Assembly (NCBI RefSeq): GCF_003148765.1
Contig: NZ_QGGV01000002.1
Coordinates: 1-64,000 of the forward strand
Reading direction: 5' to 3'
Source of the DNA: Silicimonas algicola
Lineage (GTDB): Bacteria; Pseudomonadota; Alphaproteobacteria; Rhodobacterales; Rhodobacteraceae
DNA length: 64,000 bases
Below, one piece after another: positions 17,841-25,615 of the stretch. The notes below the pieces were generated by a model. The model saw only the letters and a program-made list of their open reading frames with translations, made no database searches and was not told where the DNA came from. The translations under genes and the position numbers were made by a program. Position 1 is the stretch's first letter, and each line of letters opens with the position of its first letter.

Positions 17841-18840
17841 TCGCGGCCTTCATCCGCTCCTTCTTCTTTCGGAAGCGCTCCTTCATGCGCCGTTCGCCTT
17901 CCTCGGTCCCGTCGTGCCAGGTGCCGAAAACCGCGTCGAGGGGCACGATGCCGTCGCCATAATTCACCTCGAAGTACTTGTGGTGCAGGTAATGGCCGTA
18001 GGCGTGGGTATCCATGCCGCCCGCCCCAAGCTCCACCTTGTCGAAGCCGACATGACCCGGAATTGCGCCGAACCCCGCGCGGTGCAGCGCGAAGAGCAGG
18101 ATGAAGGGGTGCGAAGGGATCAGGAGGTAATAAAACCCCACGGCGAAATACAGGATGTGCTCGACCGTGTGCATCGACAGCGACGACCACGGCGTCGGGT
18201 TGACCGAGTTGTGGTGGACCGAGTGGATCCACCTGTAGAGCACGGGCACATGGATCAGCCGGTGGACGAGGTAGAAGTGTCCCTCGTGTATCACGGGCAC
18301 CAGGACGGTCAGGACCGCAAGCCAGACCCAGTTGTCGGTCCACGGCAGCCACGGCACCCAGCCGTTCGCGAAGACCCACAGGCAGAGAGCTTGCACCAGC
18401 GTCCAGACGGTGACGCCGGACAGGAAGGTGCGCAGAATGCTTTCGGTCACCTGGTTGCCGAACCAGAAGACGTCGCTTTTCTCGTCGGCAGGGAACTTCG
18501 GGTTGTATTTGAAGCGGTTGCCTTGAGCGCGCGTGATGTAGAGGCGCAATTCGAAGGCGCCGTAAAACAGGAAGACCGCAGCCGCGTTGACGGCGTACAT
18601 CGGCAGGATCCAGCGCCAGTCGAGGGTCTCCAACGTCTCGAGCGGGGGCGTCAGGAACAGCCACCAGGCAAGGCCGGATACCGCGAAAGCCAGGTTCCAG
18701 GGAAGAAGGTACTCCGGCAGCCAGCGGAGGACCCGCAGCGGCTGCGGCGGCATGGCATAGATCGGCGCCACGCCGGAGAGGGGTTCGTTCGGCTTCCATT
18801 CGCCGCGCTTGTTGCGAGTTCCCGAAAGGGTGTCGTCCAT
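17827..18840 (-). CDS. Sterol desaturase/fatty acid hydroxylase superfamily membrane protein
   Basis: The 337-residue integral membrane protein has four or more hydrophobic segments and the tripartite histidine boxes of di-iron membrane hydroxylases: HEGHFYLVHRLIH, HSVHHNSVNPTPW and a C-terminal HAYGHYLHHKYFEVNYG. The tail is lysine- and arginine-rich. The start ATG (complement of 18838-18840) is preceded by AGGAGGA. It converges with hprA and diverges from a LacI regulator that may control it. The substrate (sterol, carotenoid, fatty acid or alkylglycerol) cannot be read from the sequence. Confidence 0.88.
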   Translation of the reverse strand: MDDTLSGTRNKRGEWKPNEPLSGVAPIYAMPPQPLRVLRWLPEYLLPWNLAFAVSGLAWWLFLTPPLETLETLDWRWILPMYAVNAAAVFLFYGAFELRLYITRAQGNRFKYNPKFPADEKSDVFWFGNQVTESILRTFLSGVTVWTLVQALCLWVFANGWVPWLPWTDNWVWLAVLTVLVPVIHEGHFYLVHRLIHVPVLYRWIHSVHHNSVNPTPWSSLSMHTVEHILYFAVGFYYLLIPSHPFILLFALHRAGFGAIPGHVGFDKVELGAGGMDTHAYGHYLHHKYFEVNYGDGIVPLDAVFGTWHDGTEEGERRMKERFRKKKERMKAATPAS

Positions 18841-18993
18841 CGCTGATCCTCCTGCGCGCCAGAGCGCGGCTGGTTCGGAGTTTTGCCAAGGGCCGGCGCT
18901 CCGATCAACGGCAGAGGGAATGGCTTGCCCAGAACATGCCATCCGGGTCATGGTGACAGGGTCGCGATGACATGAAATGACACGAGTGCGCCA

Positions 18994-20022
18994 TTGGCAC
19001 GACCGACCATTCCCGACCTCGCCCTTGCTTCGGGCGTCTCGGTCTCGACCGTCAACCGGGTTCTCGGGGGATCGGGCAAGGTTCGCAAGGCAACCATGCA
19101 ACGCGTGCTGGAAGCGGCTGAAGAGATCGGCTTCTATGGCGTGGGCTCGATCCAGAGCCGGATTTCGGCCACCCGCCCGCGGGACCGTTTCATCGTCTTC
19201 CTCCAGCAGTCGGGCCGCGCCTTCTATGAGACGATCGGCAGCGAACTGAAGCGCGCCGCGCAGGAGGTCGAGGGCCGCGACGTGTCGCTTTCCGTCCGCT
19301 TCATGGAAGACCTCTCGCCCGACAAGGTGGCCGAGACGCTTATCGCGCAAGGCATGGGCGCCGACGCTGTTGCCGTCGTCGCCGCCGACCACCCCCTGAT
19401 CGCGGATGCCATCGACCGGCTGGCGGCGGAAGGCGTTCCTGTAACGGGTCTCGTGACCCCGCTCAACGCCCGCTGCAACGTGGGCTTCGTCGGTCTCGAT
19501 GCCTGGAAGGTCGGGCGCACCGCGGGCTGGGCGTTCGACCACATCTGCCGCGATCCTGGCAAGATCGGCATCCTCGTCGGCAGCCACCGTTTCCGGAACC
19601 ACGACCTGAACGAAAGCGGCTTCCGCTCGTACTTCCGGGAGTACGGCCGGGCGTTCACCTTGCTCGACCCGCTCTCGACCTTCGAGTCGAGCCGCATCGC
19701 CCGCGAACTGACCGAGGAGCTGCTGGCCGAACATCCCGACCTCGTCGGGCTCTACGTCTCGGGCGGGGGGATCACCGGCGCCGTCGCGGCGCTCCGCGCT
19801 GCGGACATGTCGGGCAAGATCGTCGTGGTGGGCTACGATCTCTTCGAGGCGACGAAGGCCGCACTTCTGGACCAGACGATCACCTTCCTGATCTCGCACC
19901 CGTTCCGGCGCATGGCGCACGACACGATCCAGGGCTTGATCCGCTCGAAGGAAGCCGGCGTCGGCGCCCCGGCGCAGCGGGTCATCCTCGACTTCGAAAT
20001 CTACACGCGCGAAAACATCTAG
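18994..20022 (+). CDS. LacI family transcriptional regulator
   Basis: The 342-residue protein has a LacI-type helix-turn-helix at residues 4-50 (TIPDLALASGVSVSTVNRVL, then VLEAAEEIGF) and a periplasmic-binding-protein-like effector domain (GLVTPLNARCNVGFVGLDAW, GYDLFEATKAALLD). The frame requires a TTG start at 18994 with only a weak upstream ribosome site, so expression may be low. It is divergent from the desaturase gene and its last four bases overlap the end of the AbrB-type gene. Such regulators usually bind sugars. No sugar genes are adjacent, so its target is unclear. Confidence 0.87.
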   Translation: MARPTIPDLALASGVSVSTVNRVLGGSGKVRKATMQRVLEAAEEIGFYGVGSIQSRISATRPRDRFIVFLQQSGRAFYETIGSELKRAAQEVEGRDVSLSVRFMEDLSPDKVAETLIAQGMGADAVAVVAADHPLIADAIDRLAAEGVPVTGLVTPLNARCNVGFVGLDAWKVGRTAGWAFDHICRDPGKIGILVGSHRFRNHDLNESGFRSYFREYGRAFTLLDPLSTFESSRIARELTEELLAEHPDLVGLYVSGGGITGAVAALRAADMSGKIVVVGYDLFEATKAALLDQTITFLISHPFRRMAHDTIQGLIRSKEAGVGAPAQRVILDFEIYTRENI

Positions 20023-21092
20023 CCGCCCGGACCGGCGTCGGCTTCCTGCGCGCGCCGATCCTTCACGCGCAGAAGCCGCGCGGCGACCGGGGCACCCGTG
20101 ATGACGAGAAGGACGCGCAGGATGTGGTGCATCACGACATATCCCAGGTCCGCGCCCGCGATGATCGCCAGCACCGTCATCTCGGCCTGTCCGCCCGGCG
20201 CGAAGGCGAGGAAGGCGTCGACCGGCGGCGCGAGGTCCAGGTAGACGACGACCTCGGTAAACGCCGCGGCCAGCATCGCGACGAGAACGACGAAGACGAG
20301 GCCCGCGACGACGTGGCGGCGCAACTCGTACCAGGTGACGCCGGTATAGCCGACGCCGATCCCCATGCCGATGAAGAACTGCGCGGCAAGGATCGCCTCG
20401 GCGGGCGGGCGAGAATGGATGAGACCCGCGAAGGACAGCGCTGCGGTCATGATCATCGGTCCCAGGATCGACGCGCCGAAGAGCCCGATCCGTTCGCCGC
20501 CCTTCCAGCCGATCAGCGCTGCCAGCACCATCAGCACAAGCTCATGCGGCGGCAGCTCGGTGGCAGGGGCGCCGATCGGGTTGTCCATCGTCGCACCGAA
20601 GCCCTGCTGAAGGATCAGCGGCGCAAGCGTGATGACGACGAGAACGCGGGTCGCGTGGATCAGGGACAGGGCGCGCACGTCTCCACCCGCTTCCTGCCCG
20701 AAAACGACCATGTCCTGAAGCCCGCCCGGCATGGCGGCGTACCATGAGGTCGCCCAGTCGAACTTGTAGACCTTGCGGAAAAACGGCACCCCCACCAACC
20801 CGATCATCGCGATATAGAGCGGAACCAGCGCCACCGAGGCCGCCATGGGCGGGATGCGGTGGACCATCTCGGGCGTGAAGGACGATCCGATGGCGACGCC
20901 TAGGATGGTGCGCATTCCGACGGACAACTGACCGAAGCCCGCCATCGGGGCGCCCGAGAGGGCCACGAGAAGGCACGCCGTCATCGGCCCGAAGAGGAAC
21001 GGAAGCGGAAGCGACAGGAGCCAGAAGACCAGCGTTCCGATGACCGCCGAGGCGAGTGTGAGGGATCGTCGCGCAAGGCGGCTGCGAAGCAT
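20019..21092 (-). CDS. AbrB family (putative ammonia monooxygenase) membrane protein
   Basis: This 357-residue polytopic protein has two repeated halves, each starting with a glycine-rich membrane segment (LLSLPLPFLFGPMTACLLVA; SILGPMIMTAALSFAG), as in PF05145 proteins. Motifs such as YAAMPGGLQDMVVFG and FLAFAPGGQAEMTVLA are typical of the family. Members are annotated variously as AbrB-family transporters or putative ammonia monooxygenases and are probably exporters or channels. It diverges from the GntR-tcu operon and may share its regulation. The start is the ATG complementary to 21090-21092. Confidence 0.85.
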   Translation of the reverse strand: MLRSRLARRSLTLASAVIGTLVFWLLSLPLPFLFGPMTACLLVALSGAPMAGFGQLSVGMRTILGVAIGSSFTPEMVHRIPPMAASVALVPLYIAMIGLVGVPFFRKVYKFDWATSWYAAMPGGLQDMVVFGQEAGGDVRALSLIHATRVLVVITLAPLILQQGFGATMDNPIGAPATELPPHELVLMVLAALIGWKGGERIGLFGASILGPMIMTAALSFAGLIHSRPPAEAILAAQFFIGMGIGVGYTGVTWYELRRHVVAGLVFVVLVAMLAAAFTEVVVYLDLAPPVDAFLAFAPGGQAEMTVLAIIAGADLGYVVMHHILRVLLVITGAPVAARLLRVKDRRAQEADAGPGG

Positions 21093-21126
21093 GGGGACGG
21101 CCGTGAACCACTGATTGCATTCTATC

Positions 21127-21142
21127 GTATCCAATTGTATCC
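21127..21142. promoter_or_regulatory. Direct GTATCC repeats in the AbrB/gntR divergent promoter
   Basis: GTATCC occurs at 21127-21132 and 21137-21142, one helical turn apart, between the divergent AbrB-type and gntR genes. It is a candidate binding site for the GntR regulator encoded just downstream. Confidence 0.3.
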
Positions 21143-21167
21143 AGCATGGAAAGACGGGAGAGCGGAG

Positions 21168-21830
21168 TTGCGCGAAAAAGACCGCCAGGGCGACGTGCGG
21201 CAGGGGCATGACCTCTATCGCAGGCTTGTCGACGAGATCGTCGGGGGGCGGCTCCGCCCCGGCGACCGGCTGGTCGAGACCGAACTCGCCGCGCGTCTCG
21301 GCGCGTCCCGCACTCCGGTCCGCGAAGCCATCCGCCAACTCGAATCCGAAGGCCTCGTCAGCCATGAGCCGCGCCTTGGCGCATCGGTCCGGACGCTGGA
21401 CTATGGCGAGATCACCGAGCTTTACGAAATGCGCGCCGTTCTGGAAGGGACGGCGGCGCGGTTCGCGGCCCGCGCGGCATCGGACGTCGAGCTGGACGAG
21501 TTGCGCGCGATCAACGTTGAGATGCGCGCGGCGAAGAACACCGGGGCGCTCTACCTGTCGAACAAGCAGTTTCATGCGGTCCTGCTGAACGCGGCGCGCA
21601 ACCGCTTCCTCGTCCGCTCGGTCGAGGCCGTGAACAAGACCCTTCTCATCCTCGGACCTTCCACGATGGAAGAGGGCGGCCGCGCCTCCGAAGCAATGGC
21701 CGAGCACGACGGCGTCGTCGAGGCGCTACTTGAACGCGACGGCGAGAAGGCGGAGGCTAGGATGCGCGCGCATATCGAGGCGGCGCATCGCGCCCGGCTG
21801 CGGCAGTTGAGGCTGGAGACGGCGGCATGA
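21168..21830 (+). CDS. GntR family transcriptional regulator (FCD type) of the tcu cluster
   Basis: The winged helix is clear (RPGDRLVETELAARLGASRT, PVREAIRQLESEGLV), followed by an FCD domain (EITELYEMRAVLEGTAAR, FHAVLLNAARN, AEHDGVVEALLERDGEKAE). I chose TTG 21168, which lies 7 bases after GGGAG (21156-21160); a TTG at 21135 is also in frame. This gives 220 residues, usual for the family. The stop overlaps the tcuA start (ATGA), so the regulator heads the operon. In Salmonella the tcu genes are controlled by a LysR regulator, so the regulator type differs here. Confidence 0.87.
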   Translation: MREKDRQGDVRQGHDLYRRLVDEIVGGRLRPGDRLVETELAARLGASRTPVREAIRQLESEGLVSHEPRLGASVRTLDYGEITELYEMRAVLEGTAARFAARAASDVELDELRAINVEMRAAKNTGALYLSNKQFHAVLLNAARNRFLVRSVEAVNKTLLILGPSTMEEGGRASEAMAEHDGVVEALLERDGEKAEARMRAHIEAAHRARLRQLRLETAA

Positions 21831-23218
21831 GCGACCTCGACACGACCTGGGACGTGATCGTCGCGGGCGGCGGCAACGCGGGGCTCTGCGCCGCGATCGA
21901 GGCGGCGGAGGCTGGCTGCAAGGTCCTGATCCTGGATGTCGCGCCCGAATTCTATCGCGGCGGCAACTCGCGCCATACCCGCAACTTCCGCTGCATGCAC
22001 AAGGGGCCCCTGTCGGTCCTGACCGACACCTACGGCGAAGAGGAATACTACAAGGACCTCATCCTCGTCACCAAGGGCAAGACCGACGAGGATCTGGCGC
22101 GCATGACCATCGTGATGTCCGAGGGGTGCCTGCCCTGGATGGAAGCGCACGGGGTCCGATTCCAGCCGTCGCTGTCGGGCACGCTGTCGCTGTCGCGCAC
22201 GAACGCCTTCTTCCTCGGCGGCGGGAAGGCCCTGGTGAACGCCTACTACAACACGGCGGAAGATCTTGGTGTCGCGGTGGCTTACGAGACGGAAGTCATC
22301 CACGTCGACGTCGAGGAGGGCCGCTTCACCGGGCTCGAGATCATGCGCGGTGGCGTCCAGCAGCGGCTCGAGGCGAAGGCGCTGGTGCTGGCGTCGGGCG
22401 GGTTTCAGGCCAACATCGAATGGCTGGCCGACGCCTGGGGACCGGCGGCGCGCAACTTCCTGATCCGGGGCACGCCCTACAACCGGGGTCGTGTCCTGCG
22501 CGACATGCTGGACCAGGGCGCCGACAGCGTGGGCGACCCGACCCAATGCCACGCCGTCGCCATCGACGGCAGGGCGGCGAAGTTCGACGACGGGATCGTC
22601 ACGCGGCTCGACTGCGTGCCCTTCTCGATCGTCGTCAACAAGAACGGCGAGCGCTTCTACGACGAGGGCGAGGATGTCTGGCCGAAGCGCTACGCCATCT
22701 GGGGCCGTCTCGTCGCCGCACAGCCCGAGCAGGTGGGCTTCGCGATCATCGACTCGAAGGCGGTGAGGGACTTCATGCCTTCGGTCTTTCCGCCCGAGAC
22801 CGCCGACACGTTGGAGGGATTGGCCGACAAGATGGGGATCCCCGCGAATGCGCTGCGCGAGACGGTCGACGCCTTCAACGCCGCCTGCCGACCCGGCGTG
22901 TTCAAGGGCGGCGACCTGGACGGCCTGTCGACCGAGGGGCTGACCCCGCCCAAGACCAACTGGGCGCGACCCATCACCGATCCGCCGTTCTATGGCTATT
23001 CGCTGCGTCCAGGCGTGACGTTTACCTACCTCGGCCTCAAGGTCGACCGCACCGCACGCGTCTCGGCGGGCGGCGCGCGGCTGGAGAACGTCTGGGCGGC
23101 GGGCGAGATCATGGCGGGCTCGATCCTCGGCGAAGGCTATCTCGCCGGCTTCGGCATGACGATCGGCACCGTCTTCGGACGCATCGCGGGCCAGGAGGCC
23201 GCAGCCCATGTCGCTTGA
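21827..23218 (+). CDS. tcuA: FAD-dependent tricarballylate dehydrogenase
   Basis: The 463-residue flavoprotein belongs to the FAD_binding_2 (succinate dehydrogenase/fumarate reductase) family. The ADP-binding loop DVIVAGGGNAGLCAAIEAAEAG lies at residues 9-30 and the C-terminal FAD motif WAAGEIMAGSILGEGYLAG near 424-442. TcuA oxidises tricarballylate to cis-aconitate and passes electrons to TcuB. The adjacency of tcuB and a tricarboxylate transporter supports this call. A related C4-C6 polycarboxylate is possible as substrate. Its end overlaps the tcuB start by 11 bases. Confidence 0.88.
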   Translation: MSDLDTTWDVIVAGGGNAGLCAAIEAAEAGCKVLILDVAPEFYRGGNSRHTRNFRCMHKGPLSVLTDTYGEEEYYKDLILVTKGKTDEDLARMTIVMSEGCLPWMEAHGVRFQPSLSGTLSLSRTNAFFLGGGKALVNAYYNTAEDLGVAVAYETEVIHVDVEEGRFTGLEIMRGGVQQRLEAKALVLASGGFQANIEWLADAWGPAARNFLIRGTPYNRGRVLRDMLDQGADSVGDPTQCHAVAIDGRAAKFDDGIVTRLDCVPFSIVVNKNGERFYDEGEDVWPKRYAIWGRLVAAQPEQVGFAIIDSKAVRDFMPSVFPPETADTLEGLADKMGIPANALRETVDAFNAACRPGVFKGGDLDGLSTEGLTPPKTNWARPITDPPFYGYSLRPGVTFTYLGLKVDRTARVSAGGARLENVWAAGEIMAGSILGEGYLAGFGMTIGTVFGRIAGQEAAAHVA

Positions 23219-24293
23219 TATGACCCCGACTGAGCCGCAGGGCGCCATCGCCGAAGCTCGCCGCCAAGCCGAGATCTGCAACGCCTGCCGCTATTGCGAG
23301 GGCTTCTGCGACGTCTTTCCGGCCATGTTCCGCGAGCGGGCCTTCTCGGACGGCGACATCACGCAACTCGCCAATCTCTGCCATAACTGCCGGGGCTGCT
23401 TCTACTCCTGCCAGTACACGCCCCCGCACGACTTCGCGCTGAACATTCCGGCCGTCCTCGCCGACGTGCGCGCCGAAAGCTGGGAGAGGCACGCCTGGCC
23501 GGGCGGCTTCGCCGAGTTGTTCCAGCGCCAGGGCGTCGCCATCGCGGGCGCGCTTGTCGTCGGCATCGCGGCGATCTTCCTCTTCATGCGGGCTGCGGGA
23601 GGGGGAGCGGGAGAAGGGTTCTACGCCTTTCTCTCGCACGCCGCGATGGTCGCGATCTTCGCTCCCGCCTTCCTCTTTCCATTCCTTGTCCTGACCTTCG
23701 GCATCCGCGGCTATTGGGCCGAGGTCGGCGGTAGCCCAGTCCGCTGGTCGCACTTCGCCGAGGCGGGGCGGCGGACGGCGAACATGACGAACCTTTCGGG
23801 CGGGCAGGGGCAGGGCTGCAACTTCGAGAAGGGCGACCGCTACAGCCAGGCGCGGCGGCACGCGCATCAGGCGACGATGTGGGGGTTCCTTCTGTGCTTC
23901 GCATCGACCTCTTCGGCCACGGTCCTGCACTATGTCTTCGACATGCCCGCGCCCTACGGCCTTTTCAGTCTGCCGAAGCTCCTGGGCGTGCCAGGCGGGA
24001 TCCTCCTGACGCTCGGCTCCTTCGGCCTCGTCGCCCTGAAGCTCAAGGCCGACCCCGCGCTTGGCGCCACGGCCCGGTGGGGCGGCGAGATGGCCTTCGT
24101 CCTCCTTCTTGGGTTCACCGGCCTCAGCGGTCTCATGCTATACGCCGCCACCGGCACCACTGCCGTGGGCTGGCTTCTGGCGCTTCACCTCGGCGCCGTC
24201 CTGACCCTGTTTCTGCTCACGCCCTATTCGAAGATGGCCCACGGGGCCTATCGCTTCGCCGCGCTGGTACGGGACGCACAAGTGCGAAGCTGA
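23208..24293 (+). CDS. tcuB: Tricarballylate utilization electron-transfer protein
   Basis: The 361-residue membrane protein has two cysteine clusters for 4Fe-4S centres: CNACRYCEGFCDVFP near residues 25-39 and CHNCRGCFYSCQYTP near 59-73. Six or so membrane helices and heme-ligand-type histidines follow. TcuB re-oxidises the flavin of TcuA and hands electrons to the quinone pool. The ATG at 23208 overlaps the tcuA end. The same family is also called CitB/citrate utilization protein; the tcuA partner decides in favour of TcuB. Confidence 0.9.
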   Translation: MSLDMTPTEPQGAIAEARRQAEICNACRYCEGFCDVFPAMFRERAFSDGDITQLANLCHNCRGCFYSCQYTPPHDFALNIPAVLADVRAESWERHAWPGGFAELFQRQGVAIAGALVVGIAAIFLFMRAAGGGAGEGFYAFLSHAAMVAIFAPAFLFPFLVLTFGIRGYWAEVGGSPVRWSHFAEAGRRTANMTNLSGGQGQGCNFEKGDRYSQARRHAHQATMWGFLLCFASTSSATVLHYVFDMPAPYGLFSLPKLLGVPGGILLTLGSFGLVALKLKADPALGATARWGGEMAFVLLLGFTGLSGLMLYAATGTTAVGWLLALHLGAVLTLFLLTPYSKMAHGAYRFAALVRDAQVRS

Positions 24294-24302
24294 GATCGGA
24301 AT

Positions 24303-24326
24303 ACGAAACGTCGCATTCGTTTTTTT
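24303..24326 (+). terminator. Possible weak Rho-independent terminator after tcuB
   Basis: ACGAA (24303-24307) pairs with TTCGT (24316-24320) around an eight-base loop, followed by an uninterrupted run of seven T (24320-24326). The short AT-rich stem makes it weak. It may allow partial readthrough into the transporter genes. Confidence 0.4.
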
Positions 24327-24456
24327 CATCTAAATGCGCCGTAAATTCACTTGATTGCAGGGGGTCGCAAGGGCAGGCTGACCCTACAGGCTCCGTGCGC
24401 GGCAAAGTTCGTCGTGCGGTGTCCAAAGAACAAGTGCGATCAGGGAGGATCAACGC

Positions 24457-25536
24457 ATGAAAATCACCGCAGTTGCGGCATTTACCGCCGTCGCTACCGT
24501 CTCGGGCGGGCTCGCGGCCAGCGCCCAGTCCTATGAAGGCGCGACGATCGACTACGTCATTCCGTTCTCGGAATCCGGCGGCTCGGCCCAGTGGGCCAAC
24601 TTCTTCGCACCGCTGATCGGCCAGGCCCTGCCGGGCGCGCCGACGGTGGTCGTCCGCTATCGTCCCGGTGCAGGCTCGACCGAGGGCGCGAACTGGTTCC
24701 AGGGTGAGCAGGACAGCAACGACGGTCTGCTGATCTTCGGCGATTCCGGCTCGACGAAGTTCCCCTACCTCCTCGGCGACCCGCGCGTGCGCTATCAGTA
24801 CCAGGACTGGACGCCCATCCTCGCCTCGGCGACCGGCGGCGTCGTCTATCTTCCGCCCGATCTCGGCGAGCGCTTCGATGGCGACATGGATGACCTGAAG
24901 GACGAGATCTATCTCTATGGCAGCCAGGGCGCCACGACGCTCGACCTCGTGCCGCTGCTCGCCTTCAAGATGCTCGGCCTCCAGGTCGATCCGGTCTTCG
25001 GTGTCGAGGGACGCGGCGACGGACGCCTGATGTTCGAGCGCGGCGAAGCCAACATCGACTACCAGACCTCGTCCGCCTACATTGCGAACGTCCAGCCGCT
25101 GGTCGACGGCGGCCTTGCGGTCCCGATCTTCACATGGGGTGCGCTGGATGAAACCGGCACCATCGTCCGCGATCCGACCTTCCCCGACATGCCGACCTTC
25201 AAGGAGGTCTGCGAGGCGACCGAAGGCTGCGAGACGAGCGGCACCGCCTGGGATGCGTGGAAGGCCTTCTTCGTCGCGGGCTTCGCGAACCAGAAGACGA
25301 TCTTCCTGCCACAGTCGGCCCCGCAAGAGGTCGTCGACACCTATATCGCCGCACTGAACGACGTGGTGTCCGCCGAGGGCTTCCAGGCCAAGGCCGAGGA
25401 AGTGCTGGGTGCCTATCCGCAGCTCGTCGGACCCGCCGCCGTGGAAGCGACCGAGCAGGCGACCAACATCTCGGACGAGGCGAAGCAGTACGTTCTCGAC
25501 TGGCTGAAGGAGGACTACGGCGTCACCATGGAGTGA
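24457..25536 (+). CDS. TTT substrate-binding protein, TctC-like, tcu cluster
   Basis: This 359-residue secreted protein has a signal peptide (residues 1-23, cleavage near LAASAQS). The start of the mature TctC fold (IDYVIPFSESGGSAQWANFF, RPGAGSTEGANWF) is recognisable. It is about 35 residues longer than standard TctC proteins and lacks the canonical PxxxGG loop spacing, so it belongs to a divergent branch. Acidic insertions occur around residues 137-150. It probably binds a tri- or dicarboxylate (tricarballylate, aconitate) for the TctA protein encoded next. GGGAGGA precedes the ATG. Confidence 0.8.
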   Translation: MKITAVAAFTAVATVSGGLAASAQSYEGATIDYVIPFSESGGSAQWANFFAPLIGQALPGAPTVVVRYRPGAGSTEGANWFQGEQDSNDGLLIFGDSGSTKFPYLLGDPRVRYQYQDWTPILASATGGVVYLPPDLGERFDGDMDDLKDEIYLYGSQGATTLDLVPLLAFKMLGLQVDPVFGVEGRGDGRLMFERGEANIDYQTSSAYIANVQPLVDGGLAVPIFTWGALDETGTIVRDPTFPDMPTFKEVCEATEGCETSGTAWDAWKAFFVAGFANQKTIFLPQSAPQEVVDTYIAALNDVVSAEGFQAKAEEVLGAYPQLVGPAAVEATEQATNISDEAKQYVLDWLKEDYGVTME

Positions 25537-25560
25537 CCCCGTAGCCGCAAGTGATCCGTT

Positions 25561-25584
25561 CCGCCCGGACCGCAATCCGGGCGG
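25561..25584 (+). other. Stem-loop between TctC-like and TctA-like genes
   Basis: A perfect 9-base-pair stem, CCGCCCGGA (25561-25569) with TCCGGGCGG (25576-25584), closes a six-base loop, with no U-run. The position between binding-protein and permease genes suggests a transcript-stabilising hairpin that keeps binding-protein mRNA in excess. Confidence 0.6.
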
Positions 25585-25615
25585 GACCACATCCGTCTGA
25601 ACGTCGGAGGCCGCC

